64,000 nucleotides of DNA from Cotesia glomerata (GCF_020080835.1 NC_058158.1:1364001-1428000), one strand, 5' to 3'. Shown: positions 9,841 to 22,701, numbered from the stretch's first letter. Numbers and translations: made by a program. Notes: generated by a model not told the origin, from the letters alone.

Positions 9841-11460
9841 AAAGTGTAAAGTCCAAAACTTAAGCTTGGAAATTCACAAACATCAATATTGATATGAATA
9901 TTGATGTTGACAGTCGTTCCTCGTCCGAGCGACACCGAGCCAGAATAATTTTATTAATTTATAAACGTTGGCTTCGAACCCGGTTCCCTATTCTGGATCG
10001 ACGGATTCTCTGCGTCATTCTACATCAACAATTATCAATAACACATTTATTCCTTTTCTCACTCTTTGCATATAATTAAACAATTACCGTAGCTTTTCTC
10101 GCGTCATTTAATATACATATAAATATGTAGAGTACTTTTGATAAAGGTCAAAGCGTTTGACAAATAGTATATCGGGTTTGCAAAGAACAAGCAAAGGAAT
10201 TCTAATAATAGTTCTTAATGTTTTAGTTTTTAATCGTATCAATTATTAAATTACCGACTTAAACAATTTAACATACTTTTATTTTAAAACTTTTTTTTTT
10301 TAATTTATTTATTCTCAAGCGTTTTACTTTTTCACTCTCATTTCTTATTTAAAATCTCATCACATACTTTTAAATAAATAAACCGACTTACATAACAATA
10401 ATTCGTTGTATCGGACAACTCGGGCACTCAAAACAATTATAATTTGTACAAGGAATAAATACTTAAACTAATTATCAATAAAATTAATACAGAAGCACAA
10501 TTAGCTGGCGTTAACAAAAAAAATTATCTTCAATAAATATTTAATTAAAAAATTAATTAATGCAACCGCTAATTTACAATTTAACAATTTTTAATTTATT
10601 AAATATATATTTATATTTATTTATTTATAATATATATATGTGTGTATGTAGCAACAATCTGGACTCTCGGACGGGAGAAAAGATGAGCGTAAGAAAATTA
10701 AAGTCAGTATATATTTTCTCGCTTTTTTTTTCTGTTATATATTATTCTAAGCAATAACACAACAATATATACATAACGCGTATTTATTGTTTTAAATTTA
10801 ACTCATTTTATTTATTTATAATTAATAATTATAATAATAAGTCATTAAACTCACATTTATTCTTCTAGTTACTCGCAGTATATATTATTTTTATTTTACA
10901 GTACAATTTTAATTAAAACGCCTAATTCTACACACATTTTATTTCGCATATTTTTTATTTTATTTATTTATTATTTTTATTTTTTTTCTTCGTCGAGCTA
11001 ATTTACAGTAATCGAAATATTATTGAGAGAATTTATCAGCAGGTTTGTGTCAAATTCAGCTGACAGATGTTCGATCACTGAGTATACAATAATTTATATA
11101 TATATATATTGTTTAATTTTTTTTTTTTTTCGACAGTGTTCAAGTGTTCAGCAGTAAATTGTATAGCTTGAGTAATGGCTTGCTGCTTTGGTATATATAT
11201 TTATATACAATCGTGATTAATTTAAGTATGTTTTTAATATTTTTGGAAAATAGCCGTTTGTTAACTAGAACGTTTATTAATTATTAAGTAAATTTGGAAA
11301 TTAGTTGATGATGTAATTTTTAAAATTAGCCGCTAATAAAAAATGATATTAATTAAATTACTGAAATAGAAATTTAGCTAAATATAAATTTAGACATTTA
11401 TAAAATAGCGAAAATCAAAAATCTATGGCTATGTTAATTTAGCCAATTCTTACTGCAGAA
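9841..11460. other. Long non-coding stretch, no gene recognised
   Basis: Less repetitive than its surroundings, with many T/A runs and a short palindrome near 9880-9910 (ACATCAATATTGAT...ATATTGATGT). Short open frames here have no recognisable domain. Confidence 0.4.
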
Positions 11461-12130
11461 ACTATTTATTTATTTTATTTTAATGCTAAGACAGTAGAGT
11501 CAAATGGCAAAATTATATGACATTAAATTTGGCAGTCACTTGATTATTTTTTAATTTTTTTTTAATAAATAAATTTCATCAAAGAAATTATTTTTAAAAA
11601 ATTGGATTTTCAATTTTTTAAAATTTTTACATTCTAATTTTTTTTTGCCATAATTTATTTAAAAAATTTTTTATCTGCTAAATTAATTTTCATCTTAAGT
11701 ATACAAAAAAAAATTACAATTAAGTACGCGTATGAATAATGAAGATATAAAATTTCAAAATTTTAGATATTAAGAAATAATCGTTTTTCTTAAATTTAGA
11801 ACGTAGTTATGATAAATATGAATAGTATAAATTTGAGTATTAAAATTAAAGAGTTAAACTTAGGGGTAGAAAGTACAACAGATGATAATCTAAAAAAGTG
11901 AAACTAATAAAATTAACCGATTGTAACTTTTGCACTGAAAGAAAAAATTAATTTGATTCAAGAGAAAAATTCTTGAACCAAGAATATAATTTTGAAGAGG
12001 GTATTTTTCTTGAATCAAGACGAAAAGTTCTTGAATCAAGTAAAATTTCCTTAAATCAAGAATTTTTATACTGAAATCAAGAATATTAAGTTCTTCAAAA
12101 TTATATACTTGATGTGTGCGAATTGTAAAA
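11461..12130. repeat. AT-rich monomer remnant and 'tcaagaa' hairpin repeat
   Basis: One diverged AT-rich monomer lies at about 11500-11700. Positions 11935-12110 carry repeated CTTGAATCAAG/CTTGAACCAAGAA segments of the foldback family seen complete at 36847-37067. Confidence 0.5.
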
Positions 12131-12640
12131 CCGAACAAAAACAGTTTCACTGTAAAAAATCGCGCCAAGTCCACGTTCATAAGACTTTGAAGAAAAAAAA
12201 TTTTTTTTTCTTTACAAAAAGATATAAAATCAAAATATTAAAAAATCCAAGTAACCGATATGATTGTATATAATTTTCGGAAATTAAAAAACATTTTGTT
12301 GTAAATTTAAAAATTAAAGAAATAATTTTGGAACGTATTTAGTGTGCGTGGTTGTAAAATATTTTACTTTTTATGAAATTCGTAAAATCTATCTACTAAG
12401 ACTGAAAAAAAATTTGACATACACAATGACGCACACCAAGTACGTTCCAAAATTATTTCTTTAATTTTTAAATTTACAACAAAATGTTTTTAATTTCCGA
12501 AAATTATATACAATCATATCGGTTACTTGGATTTTTAATATTTTGATTTTATATCTTTTGTAAAGAAAAAAATTTTTTTCTTCAAAGTCTTATGAACGTG
12601 GACTTGGCGCGATTTTTACAGTGAAACTGTTTTTGTTCGG
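12131..12640. mobile_element. Foldback element with 215-bp arms
   Basis: Arms 12131-12349 and 12429-12640 are inverted copies around a 79-bp spacer. The outer ends are CCGAACAAAAACAG and CTGTTTTTGTTCGG, and both arms contain GGACTTGGCGCGAT or its reverse. The arms differ by only a few bases and short indels, which suggests recent insertion or arm conversion. No ORF spans it. Confidence 0.85.
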
Positions 12641-14416
12641 ATTTTAGTATTTTTGTAATTATAATACAAATTGACAATTCGTACCAACTTAAATCTCGCG
12701 TTGGCTGCATTTTTCATAACAAACTATCCTCTTGAAGCTACAGTTTATGTAGAAATAATTCCAGCGTACCCTGGCGAGTGTAGGTGCAAGCTGTGAAATA
12801 TCTTTTTCTAACTGTAGTTTCTTATCTATAGAAGGATTACCATGGATTCTCGAATTATTTAGTCTGTGGCATGTCACTTTCTCCATAAGAAAAAAGTCAG
12901 GATCTAAAAATCTGGGTCGCTATAGTTTGTACCAGTGAATTTAATTAATTTTAAATAGAATTTATTATTTTCAAAGACCATTATTAATTAATATTGATAA
13001 TATAATATATAACGTATTATTATAGAGTATCATTGAAGAAAAAAAAGGTCTGTAGAATGAATAAAATTTTGCAACCTGAAAATATCGTTCTGCTTACGGT
13101 AAACACACTCGGTAGTCTGGCGCTCCGTTTACAACGGATTTGAACGGAACTTGGCGCCAGATTCTACCGAATCTGTGGATTAGCCGTTTTTAAACTTTTT
13201 ATAACTTTTTAATGAGTCGGTCAAATCTGCTCTAATTTTCATAAAAACTAAATTTATGAGAGTCCTTTTAGATGCCTCAAATCGTTTTTTGATCCGTCAA
13301 TCGGTTCAAAAATTATGAGTGATTTAGAAACGGCTAATTTTATAAGTTTCTGCAGTAAAAATTGGTTAAATTTACATAGCCACAAATTTTTATTTTTCGC
13401 TTATTTATAAATGACTAAATTTATATTCAGTGAAATTTCCATTACGCTAATTTCATTAATATCATTTTTTATTTGCGACTAATTTTGCAAATCAACGTTC
13501 TAATTAGCAAATTGTTTAACTCGATTTTAGAAAATTTTTCATTAGTATGAAAAAAAAAATCAGTTAAAAATTATCACTTTAAAAAACAATTTATTATCTA
13601 ATAGAGGTATAATATTTTGGTTTGGATCATTTAAATAATTTATAATTAGAATTTTGCAACACCAAAATGTTAAAAAATCACCCTCTAAAAAATAAGGAGT
13701 TAGACCAATTGCTAATTAGACTGTCTAAATGATATTATCAACTAATTTTTAAATTTATAGTTTATAAACTTAAAAACATACTTAAATTAATGTCCACGAT
13801 TGTATATAAATATATATATAAATTAGCAGAGATATATTATAGACATAAAGAAGATGAATCAAAGGATTTTTTATTGATTGTAATTGTAAGTTAATAAATA
13901 TGTTCTTTATAAGATAGTAATTTAATTGTAATTTATTGATAAGTGATTTTGTTTATTTTTTTATAAAAAAAAAGAAGAAAAGAATTTTCTTCAGCCAGCC
14001 CCATTTGTAGCGAACAAAGTAATTATAAGTTTAATGATTTAATAGAAAATAATTTGGAAGTAAAGTGTGCAATTGAAGTATATATAACAAAATGTCAGTC
14101 GCACGCACTACTAATGTCAAGTTGTGCGTGATAAAGATTAAATATGATGGCTCAAATAATATCATGTATTATTTTATTATTGGAAATTTATTTTATTCAT
14201 GAAATTGGTAAATGGAACGAGAGAAATAATATTATGATATATATTTATTTAGAGTTAAGTGAATAAAAATCTAGTTGGTCCAAATATAAATCGCTATAAT
14301 TGGTCAATTTTAAGGTTCATTAATTTCAATGCTTCAATAAACTAGACTGAGCGAAAATAAATTATATAATGTGTATTTTAATAATTTTCGTCCATTGATT
14401 AATTTCAGTGGTTTTA
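12641..14416. other. Non-coding stretch, no gene recognised
   Basis: Mostly AT-rich and low in obvious repeats. Around 13100-13340 there is a somewhat more GC-rich patch (CTGGCGCTCCGTTTACAACGG). No exon with credible splice sites was found. Confidence 0.4.
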
Positions 14417-14816
14417 GGGCCAGTTTTTCAATCCGGGATCAAATTTTATTCAATGCTAAAATATATCTATATGTTTTATGTACATAGATATACTGACAAT
14501 AATAATTACAGTACAACCTTGATATAACGAAACTCAAAGGAAATAGAAATTATTCGTTATATCGAGTAATTCGTACACGGAAAGAAAATTGAAGGAGTTT
14601 TTACTGTTTAACTATTGTAATTTTTACTAAATAAAATAGTAACGGTGGGCCATACTTCTCATTTAGTAATTTTTACGATCTACTATTGTAAATTTTATCC
14701 ACCAAATAAGACTAGCAAGAGTCTTAAAAAGTCGAATACTATAGAGCAAATTATACAATATGTGTTTGTGAACTTTACAATTCAACTATTGTAAAAATTC
14801 ACAGTTGGTTTTTTTA

Positions 14817-15033
14817 AATAGTATATTACACACCTAGGGAAGTAAAGTAAGAAATGTCTCAGATCACATGTAATTGTTGGCCGAGGCGAAGCCGAGGTCA
14901 ACAAACATGTGATCTGAGGCTTTCTTATTTACTTCCCGAGGAGTGTATACTATTTTTTTGTCCGACGAAGGCGGAAAGCGGCAACTTAGTTTAGCGCAGC
15001 GGGACGAAAGTTGCCACTTTCCGCCCGGAGGGC
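14817..15033. repeat. CG-rich composite hairpin (B-A modules)
   Basis: It begins AATAGTATATTACACACC, carries CCGAGGCGAAGCCGAGG within inverted CAGATCACATGT arms, and ends in module A (CCGCCCGGAGGGC). It is close to the exact reverse of 18159-18375 and matches half of 5319-5727. Confidence 0.75.
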
Positions 15034-15120
15034 AAAAAACAAATATTACGGAGGGAGAGAGATAGAAGGTTGGACTAATTGGTACCTGTACAGTAATCGA
15101 AAAAAGAAACCGACATTTTC

Positions 15121-15191
15121 GTGCTATCTGGGAATCGAACCCAGAACTCTGTGTTGGCAGCCAGAGACTCTCCCTCTACGCTATCTGAGGT
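15121..15191 (-). pseudogene. tRNA-like sequence (tRNA pseudogene or SINE head)
   Basis: On the minus strand an A-box-like TAGCGTAGAGGGAGAGT is followed by a B-box GGTTCGATTCC in a perfect T-arm (CTGGG TTCGATT CCCAG) at the spacing of a tRNA. The acceptor ends do not pair (CCTCAGA against TAGCACG) and the anticodon arm is poor, so it is not a working tRNA. It may be the head of a tRNA-derived SINE. Confidence 0.55.
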
Positions 15192-15570
15192 AAACTAAGA
15201 CACATACCCTTTAACATTTACATAAACTCGGAGTCTAGCGCTGTGCACGGCCATCACTCACACTAATTGAGAAACATTCCAATTCAACTATTGTAAAATT
15301 TGCTATAGTTCTATTGGAAAGATACAGAGGCAGCACTGGAAATTTTCATCTCTTACTTTTTACAATAGTAATATCGTATTTTTTCATGAATAAATAGTAT
15401 TTTTTCTTCTAAAATATTTGACAATTAATAGTAATAAAAGTATAGTCCAGCTTTACAATAGTTATATCGTAAATTTTCCCAGAAATTTTTTCCCGTGTAA
15501 TAATGAGGTTTGTTATATAGAGGTTAGATTAAACTCGATTCGTTATAACGAGGTAAGAAAATTTCCACCA

Positions 15571-15841
15571 CACTGATAGAAGGATTTGTTTATAGTTAAA
15601 AAGATTTGTTAATATTTAACAAATCATTTATTTGAAGCCATTTGTTAGTCCTTAACAAATATTTCTTAGTATTTAAAAAGATTTATTAATATTTAATAAA
15701 TGAATATCAGATTTATTAAATACAAACAACTCATTTTAAATACTAAGAAATATTTATTTAATATTAAAAAATGGTCTCTAATAAATGATTTGTTAGCTAT
15801 TAACAAATATTATTTAATACAAATAAATCCTTCTATCAGTG
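15571..15841. mobile_element. Foldback MITE, CACTGATAGAAGGATTT family
   Basis: It begins CACTGATAGAAGGATTTGTT and ends AAATCCTTCTATCAGTG. The arms are rich in inverted AACAAATATTTCTTAGTATT-type segments. Same family as 17261-17781 and the partial copy at 39515. Confidence 0.75.
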
Positions 15842-15900
15842 CAATGAATAACAACTCATTCAAATCAAAACACAGAATTATTTATTTGAAAACATTTAAA

Positions 15901-16164
15901 TCAGTTTAAGATCAAAATAGACAAAATAAACATAGAATGTATTAAAGAAAACATAACATGATTGAAGAATAATAGCATTAGCTTAATCTTCATTTTTCGT
16001 TTCTTTACTCGAAAAAAAGTGTTCGTAATTATATCCAAAGCACAATCGAACTCCCTAATGGATTTAACTACACCGTCAGATAAACCACCTTTTTTGAAAA
16101 ATACATATTTAATTACATCTAGAGCGTTGCGTGCATCTTTTATCGTAAAATCATTTTGATTTAT
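15901..16164 (-). pseudogene. Possible Tigger-like transposase C-terminal remnant
   Basis: The frame reads NQNDFTIKDARNALDVIKYV...GGLSDGVVKSIREFDCALDI and then a basic tail VKKRKMKIK. This pattern (a helix with TIKDALNAL, a loop with LSD, and a basic end) resembles the C-terminal helix region of Tigger/CENP-B-type transposases. It sits inside a TA-flanked Tigger-like element. The upstream frame is broken by the MITE at 16165-16806, and no DDE catalytic core was found. The assignment is by eye only. Confidence 0.35.
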
Positions 16165-16806
16165 TGCACGCCTCATAGCGCGAAGCGCGTGAGGTTGTGC
16201 TTTATACTCGACTCGTCAAGGTCAAGCAATTTTGTGATCTTTAAATGTCTCTATCACAACCATATTACACTTATACAATAATATAAGTAGATTTACACGG
16301 AGAAAACACTTAAATTAAACCATCTTTTACTTTCTAAAATCATTTCATGTAGCTATTTTGAAAAAAATTTTACGTGGACGTCCGGATGTCACCGTATTTT
16401 GGATGTACCAATGATTACTCCCGAACAAATTGATATTTCAAGACCGGACTTTTTTTATTAGTTTACGAATGCGATGAACTGGGTCCGTATTTCATATCAG
16501 TAGCCTAGTTTACGTATTTTTTTTTTTTAAATTGAATTTTTATTAAAATTTATTACGATAATTACGATATAACCGTACAAAGCCAAACGAATTTTTCTTA
16601 TTTGTCACGTGAAAACTATGGCGCCACTTTATAAAGCTAGATTTTTTTAGACTGCGTGCGCATATAACAAGAAAAAAAGGCGCTGATATTTAAAAAAAAA
16701 AAAAAAAATACTCTGTAAGAAATTACTTAATTATAATTTTCTTTTTTTTTATCAGTTACACAATTTATTTTTTCTTAAAAAATGAATGAGCGTTATGAGG
16801 CGTGCA
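16165..16806. mobile_element. MITE with TGCACGCCTCATARCGC inverted termini
   Basis: The left end TGCACGCCTCATAGCGC (followed by a local GCGCGAAGCGCG hairpin) and the right end GCGTTATGAGGCGTGCA are inverted copies, 642 bp overall. It lies inside the Tigger-like element, directly upstream of its transposase-like remnant. Confidence 0.65.
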
Positions 16807-17260
16807 CTTTTGGATTTTCCAAACTTTTTTTTAATTCTCTTCTTCCTCTTCGACAGTGATCAAACAGCAATGACTGATTTATGAAGAATTAAACGTGTCA
16901 GCACTCGTTAAGACATTAATTATTGTGGAATTAAGTGGGGATAATTTGTAGAATACGTTATGTAGAGATTATAGGCTGGAAAATTCTTTAGTGAGGTTGT
17001 TAGAAAAATATATTCGTAATATAAAGGTATATTTTACATAGACTCTTATGGGCAGTTCTAGGGGATTTTGAAAAATTTGTTAAATCGAGGAATTCGCTAT
17101 TCGCTATGAGTGTGACTGCAGCGCCAGTCAAAATATGAACTACGGGAGGCTGTCAGAGTATGTTTTTATACGTATGTCAATAGCAAGAAACATAAAAATA
17201 AATAAATTTTATAAATAATTGTAAAAAAAAAAGTTATAAAAAATATGTGACAATTTTATA

Positions 17261-17781
17261 CACCGATAGAAGGATTTGTTTGTTAATGAATATTTTTTAA
17301 CTGTTAGCAAATATTTATTTAAAATCAAAAGCAAAAATAGCATTTTCTTTTGACACTTTTTATAATCTTATAGCTGGAATACATGATAATAATTCAATTC
17401 ACTCAATAAATTAACCCTTTTTAATATTTATAAATACAAAAGATAATTATGAGCTATGATAGAATTCGGTATTTTACAATAAACGTTATTATAATGTAAT
17501 ATAATTAATACAAATAATTTATAAAAATGATTTTTGTTTATAAGAAATCTTCATATCATATGATATTACAAGCAAAACAAATTCACTCAACAAAATATTT
17601 ATTAACTGTTAATAAATATTCGTTAACTATTAATAAATAGTTATTAACTATTAATAAATGTACTTTCCTACCAAATAAATATTTATTGAATGTTAAAAAA
17701 TATTTATTAAAGTTTAATAAATTAAATAATTGTCTTCAAATAAATTAAATTATTAATAGTTAATAAATCCTTTTATCAGTG
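17261..17781. mobile_element. MITE, CACTGATAGAAGGATTT family
   Basis: It begins CACCGATAGAAGGATTTGTT and ends AAATCCTTTTATCAGTG. The interior has many TATTAATAAATA-type segments in both orientations, and it is twice the length of the copy at 15571. Confidence 0.7.
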
Positions 17782-18158
17782 TAATAATTGTAGTTTTGTT
17801 TTTTAGTTAAACGAATCAACAAAACGTACGTATAATGATAAAAAATAAAAAAGATTGCAGTAAATATTTCTGCTGGTATTTTTTAAGACACAACAACTCT
17901 GGTGTCTCATTTTTTTTTAATTTATTAAAATTAAAACAAAATAAATACTTCCACGTGTACTTACTTACAATTTTAGGAATAATAGCCTCCCGTAACTCCG
18001 AAAGTAACCACTGCGAACGCTTCAGTCGATTTCATTTCCCCTACCATGGCTTCACTCAGAGCGAATATTGAGGTTCGTTATATTGAGGTTACACTGTATA
18101 TCTTGGATAAAATTTTATCCCGGATTGAAAAACTCGCTCTTAGTATTTAGTTTTTTTT

Positions 18159-18375
18159 GCCCTCCGGGCGGAAAGTGGCAACTTTCGTCCCGCTGCGCTA
18201 AACTAAGTTGCCGCTTTCCGCCTTCGTCGGACAAAAAAATAGTATACACTCCTCGGGAAGTAAATAAGAAAGCCTCAGATCACATGTTTGTTGACCTCGG
18301 CTTCGCCTCGGCCAACAATTACATGTGATCTGAGACATTTCTTACTTTACTTCCCTAGGTGTGTAATATACTATT
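18159..18375. repeat. CG-rich composite hairpin (A-B modules)
   Basis: It begins GCCCTCCGGGCGGAAAGTGG, contains GACCTCGGCTTCGCCTCGGCC within CAGATCACATGT arms, and ends GGTGTGTAATATACTATT. It is the inverted counterpart of 14817-15033 and starts about 17 bp after the outer element at 14417-18142 ends. Confidence 0.75.
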
Positions 18376-18573
18376 TTTTTATTTGAAAATAGCTCCACTA
18401 GGAGCCATTTATTTTTTTATTTATGTAAGCAGGCGGTTTATTTAGAGTCTCAAGTCTCATGATACTCGGTTAATGATAAAGATAGCCTGAACATACTTTT
18501 AATTCTTTGGAAAAAGCCAAGTTTACTTTGTTTCTGTGGGAAGAAATAAATAATAATTAAAAAAGTAATTTTA

Positions 18574-19460
18574 ATTGATTTCTTCTTTATATTAATTTTT
18601 AAAATTAAATAATAGAAAGTTTTAATAAGCTTCATTCATTGTTAATAATAATTTATTCAAATTCTGGACATAAAAAATATCAAAATTATTTTTGACACAC
18701 TTTATAAACTCAAAATTTAAATAACAGAACTTTATTAAAGAAGATAAATTAATTTTTTTTATAGAAATTTTGTAAATAATAATAATAAATTACAAAATAT
18801 TTTGTTAAAATATTTATTAATAAATAAAATAAATTAACTCAGTAAAAATTTGAAAAATTTTTTATCAGTGAAGATATTTTAATTAAAATAATTAAAAAAA
18901 CAAAAATTTTAATTGATTCCTTCTTTATATTAATTTTTTTAAATTTACTAATAGAAAATCTTAATAAGCTTCTTTAATTGTTAATAATAATTTATTTAGA
19001 TCCAGGAAATAAAAAGTGTCAAAATTATTTTTGACACATTTTATAACTTCAAAATTTAAATAAATAGAATTCTATTAAAGAAGAGAAATTAATTTTTTTT
19101 TTATAAAAACTTTATAAATAATAACAATAATATATTTATTAATAAATAAAATAAATTATTTCCAGATAAATTAACTCATTAAAAATTTAAAAATTTTTTA
19201 TCAGTGAAGATATTTTAAATTAAAATTCCAATTAAAATTTTTAATAAAAATAATTTTAATTGATTTCTTCTTTATATTAATTTTTAAAATTTAATATTTT
19301 AATAAGCTTCTCTGATTGTTTATAATGATTTAATTAGATCCTGGAAATAAAAATTGTCAAAATTATATTTGAAACATTTTATAACTTCAAAATGAAGAAA
19401 TTTTTTTAATTAAATAAATTGTTTTAAAATAAATTAATTTATAAATTTTTCTATCAGTGA
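18574..19460. repeat. Three-copy AT-rich tandem repeat, period about 340 bp
   Basis: ATTGATTYCTTCTTTATATT starts copies at 18574, 18912 and 19259. Each continues with AATAAGCTTC, GTCAAAATTATTTTTGACAC-like and TTTTTATCAGTGAAGA segments. The third copy is shortened. Confidence 0.75.
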
Positions 19461-20980
19461 AGAAATATAAATTATATTAATTAAAAAAAAATTGTTTCCG
19501 CTCAGCATGATTAATCATTAATCTACCAATTGATACAACTAATAACTAATGTAAAGACTAATAGAATAGAATAACTCCTGAAGTTTCGAATATGTTTCTT
19601 GGCCAGTCATGACTTAAGTCTCTTGGTCCATTATAACTTTTAAAAAATCCTTTAAAAATGAGTAAATCCTTTAAGAAAGTAACTATAACTATAACCTACG
19701 ATTTAGGACTCCAGATCTTGGGGCTGGCTCTTTTTACATGTAAACAGTACAAGTAGAAATAGGTATAATAGTATATGTTTTATCAATATGACTAGTGCGT
19801 TCATAGACGCGAAAAGGGAATAAAAATCTAGGTAGTAGTTAATAGTTAATATTAATTTAATTAGTAATGTAAACCGACAGTCCCGGATATAGAAACTTCG
19901 TAGAAACTAATAGTGTTACAAACAATAAATTTAACATATAAAGTTTCGATTTTCACTTATTTATAGCTAAGCGCTACAGTTTTGCAAGGTGTTTAACTCC
20001 TCTATTAACCAGTTAAGGCCAATTTTTGATGATATTTAAATTAGCAGACATTTTAGAGAATTTTTTATTTTTTTAATCATTCAAAATTATAAGTAAAAAA
20101 TATTTTTAAAAAATTGCACTTCAAATTTTTCAAATTTTCTACATGTTAAATTTTTAAAATAAATTTTTTCAATAAAAAAATTATAAAAATTTTCCAATGT
20201 CTCTAATTTAATTTTTATAAATTAATTATAATTAAATTAACAAACATTTGACAATTTCTAATTTTTTAATCAACAAAAAATATTTTTAAAAAATTACACT
20301 TAAAATTTCGGCATGTCGAATTTGAAAAATTATTTTTTTCAATAAAAATATTATAAAAGTTTTTTAATGTCGCTAATTTAATTTTCAAATTTTTTCAATA
20401 CAAAAAATTGATTAATAATTTTAGATTGAGATTGAAGAAATAGAAAAGAAGACAATAAAAATTTTTAAAACAAAAATTTAGAAGGTCACCCTGACCTATA
20501 CTATCATTTTAAAATTTCTTCATTTGGCTCAATGATTTTTATTTATTCTTTGTAATTTATGATTGTAATTATTATCAATTATCAATAATATCTATCTATC
20601 TACATCCGATTGCTTCCTAAATTATTAGTATAATAAATACACGATAAAGTTTATGAAACTTGTAATTAAAATGTATCCACGAGCTGCCCAACCGAATAAA
20701 TCGTCTAATTACGCTAGAGATTATCGCTAATTAAATAACTTTCGAAGCGTATTTATCAATAAAACTAAATCAGCTCGAATTATTTTTATCAATTTGCAAG
20801 CAAGTTATTGAATATTTTAAAATTTTAATTAACAGACGTTTAAAAATTTTTTATTAATTAAATTAGAACTAAAAAAAAATTTTCTTTAAATTTTTTATAA
20901 TAAAAAAAACCATAAAAGTAATCAAAAAATTGTTTTGTTTTTTGTTAGTAATTAAATTAAAACTAAAAAATTTTTTATTC
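19461..20980. other. Non-coding stretch with diverged AT-rich monomers
   Basis: 19461-20000 looks unique. 20000-20420 holds diverged AT-rich monomers of the 8.4-9.8 kb type. No exon seen. Confidence 0.4.
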
Positions 20981-21400
20981 AAAATTGCGCTTGTAGTTTT
21001 TAAAATTTTCTACATGTAGAATATTTGTTTTCATTTTTTTGTCATAATTTTTTTAATGAAAAATTTTTTTTTAAACAAAAAATTGCGCTTATAATTTTTC
21101 AATTTTTTAAAATCTATAATTTAATTTTTTTAATAAAAAAATTTTTTTTTAAACAAAAAATTGCGCTTATAATTTTTTAAATGTAAAATTTAATTTTTTT
21201 AATATAAAAAATTTTTTTTCAAACAAAAAATTGCGCTTAAGTTTTTAAAATTTTTTAAATGTAAAATTTAATTTTTTTATAATAATTTTTTTAATAAAAA
21301 AATTTTTTTTTTTCAAACAAAAAATTGCGCTTATAATTTTTCAATTTTTTAAAATGTATAATTTAATTTTTTTTAGTAGAAAAAATTCTAAAAAATTTTT
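20980..21400. repeat. Short-period AT tandem repeat
   Basis: AAAAAATTGCGCTTATAATTTTT recurs about every 80 bp, with TTAATTTTTTTAATAAAAAA between. Confidence 0.7.
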
Positions 21401-22329
21401 AAAAATCTGTTAATTTAAATTTAATTAAAATATTTAGTGACACAGAGCTGAGAAATAAATTTTTTAAACAATTTATTCAAATATTTCTAGGGCAGACTCA
21501 ACACAGGATACTAAATGTAACGAAGAATCTTTCGTTCCGTAAATTTTCGATTCTACGACAAACATTTTTATTCTTATTCTTATCCTTATCATTATAATAT
21601 ACTTTTTTTTTTTTATCTCTTTTCATTTTCATTTTCATTTGATTTTATTTCTTGCAGGTTTCAGTGGCATATATACAAGCGAACCTCCATCCATTGAATT
21701 CCCGTTTTATTAAATTTGACTCTGGGCTTCAGCTCGAGCTTCGTCTATTGCTATCGAGAACGAAAATGTTAGGGGCGACGACAAGATTCTCACTTACGTT
21801 TTATCACTTGACGCTTTGCTAGTTGAGTTTGTAATTATTTATTTAACTTTTTTTATTAAATCAATTGTTAACGTTTTTATTAAAAGTATCAAGAGTAGTT
21901 TTGACTAGTTTCAAAGGACAGAGACTGAAATTTCGTGAGAATTTCTTTGGCAGATTTCTTCTCTAAGAGAAGAAATAAAATATTTTCTTTCACAATCAAA
22001 GAAATACACTCACACCTTAACTCTCAATACAGACAAACTTTTTTATCTTTATTCACCGTGACCCGCATTCATTAATTTTACTCAGCTTCAGTTTAAACAG
22101 AAGCGGATCATAATTGTTACCACTAGCTAAAAAATCAATCTTACTTTTTTTTACTTTCAGAGACTACGGCGGAAAATATTTCTGGTGGGAATTATTTTAA
22201 TTATTCATTTTTAATAAAATTAATTAAAATTTTAATATTGGGGAAAAAATTTCATTATTAATTTTGATACTGAAGTTAATTTTTTAGTTTTTATAACAAA
22301 TTAATTGCAATTGAAAAAATTTTTTTCAT
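21401..22329. other. No gene recognised
   Basis: It contains a moderately GC-rich stretch (21650-21830) after an acceptor-like TTTATTTCTTGCAG on the plus strand, but no open frame with family signal. Confidence 0.4.
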
Positions 22330-22632
22330 TCTATATTATTAAGAGAATAAGAAAAATTTTGTATCTAGGATAGTCATATGATACAATCGGTTTATTTAGT
22401 GTCATTGCAAAGGTCTTGACTTGAATTTGTACCTTTTCAAGGTTTCATATTATTCTCACCGATAGTCAATTTATTATGATAAGTATTTGGGCTGCATTCG
22501 AAAATGATCTATCTCTAGATACATAATTAAGAAATGATCTTGTATCTTAAGAACTATTGACATTTTTAAAGATATAAGCTCATCCTGATGTTACAATCAT
22601 CGAGACCTTTCATTTGAGTACCCACATCAATT

Positions 22633-22701
<69 letters not shown>

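Larger units (their letters stand above)
14574..15499. mobile_element. MITE with TACACGG termini, itself interrupted
   Basis: It begins TACACGGAAAGAAAATT and ends TTTTTTCCCGTGTA. The arms carry AACTATTGTAAAATTTRC-type inverted segments. It is split by the CG-rich hairpin at 14817-15033 and the adjacent tRNA-like segment. Related TACACGG elements lie at 46544-47105, 50871-52261 and 62075-63099. Confidence 0.65.
14509..18096 (-). mobile_element. pogo/Tigger-like DNA transposon, degraded and interrupted
   Basis: The left end is TA|CAGTACAACCTTGATATAAC; the right end, read inverted, is TA|CAGTGTAACCTCAATATAAC. The CAGT start, the TATAACGA-rich terminal repeat and the TA target duplication fit the pogo/Tigger branch of Tc1-mariner. 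Subterminal copies of GTTATAACGAGG occur near 15525. The element hosts insertions at 14574-15499, 15571-15841, 16165-16806 and 17261-17781. A possible transposase C-terminus is on the minus strand at 15901-16164. Confidence 0.65.
14417..18142. mobile_element. Outer inverted-repeat element interrupted by a Tigger-like insertion
   Basis: 14417-14452 and 18108-18142 are inverted copies sharing AGTTTTTCAATCCGGGAT and a further AAATTTTAT. Almost everything between them is the Tigger-like element at 14509-18096, so this was a small palindromic element that received a large insertion. Confidence 0.65.

Noticed and set aside
9894..10079. Possible tRNA or SINE head (GGGTTCGAAGCC on the minus strand)
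   Set aside because: A B-box-like word is present, but no T-stem pairing, A-box or tRNA spacing.
15121..15191. Functional tRNA
   Set aside because: The A- and B-boxes and T-arm are good, but the acceptor stem does not pair and the anticodon arm is poor, so it is called a tRNA-like pseudogene.
21640..21840. Plus-strand exon after TTTATTTCTTGCAG
   Set aside because: The acceptor looks good, but the following sequence has no extended frame with recognisable protein and no partner exon.
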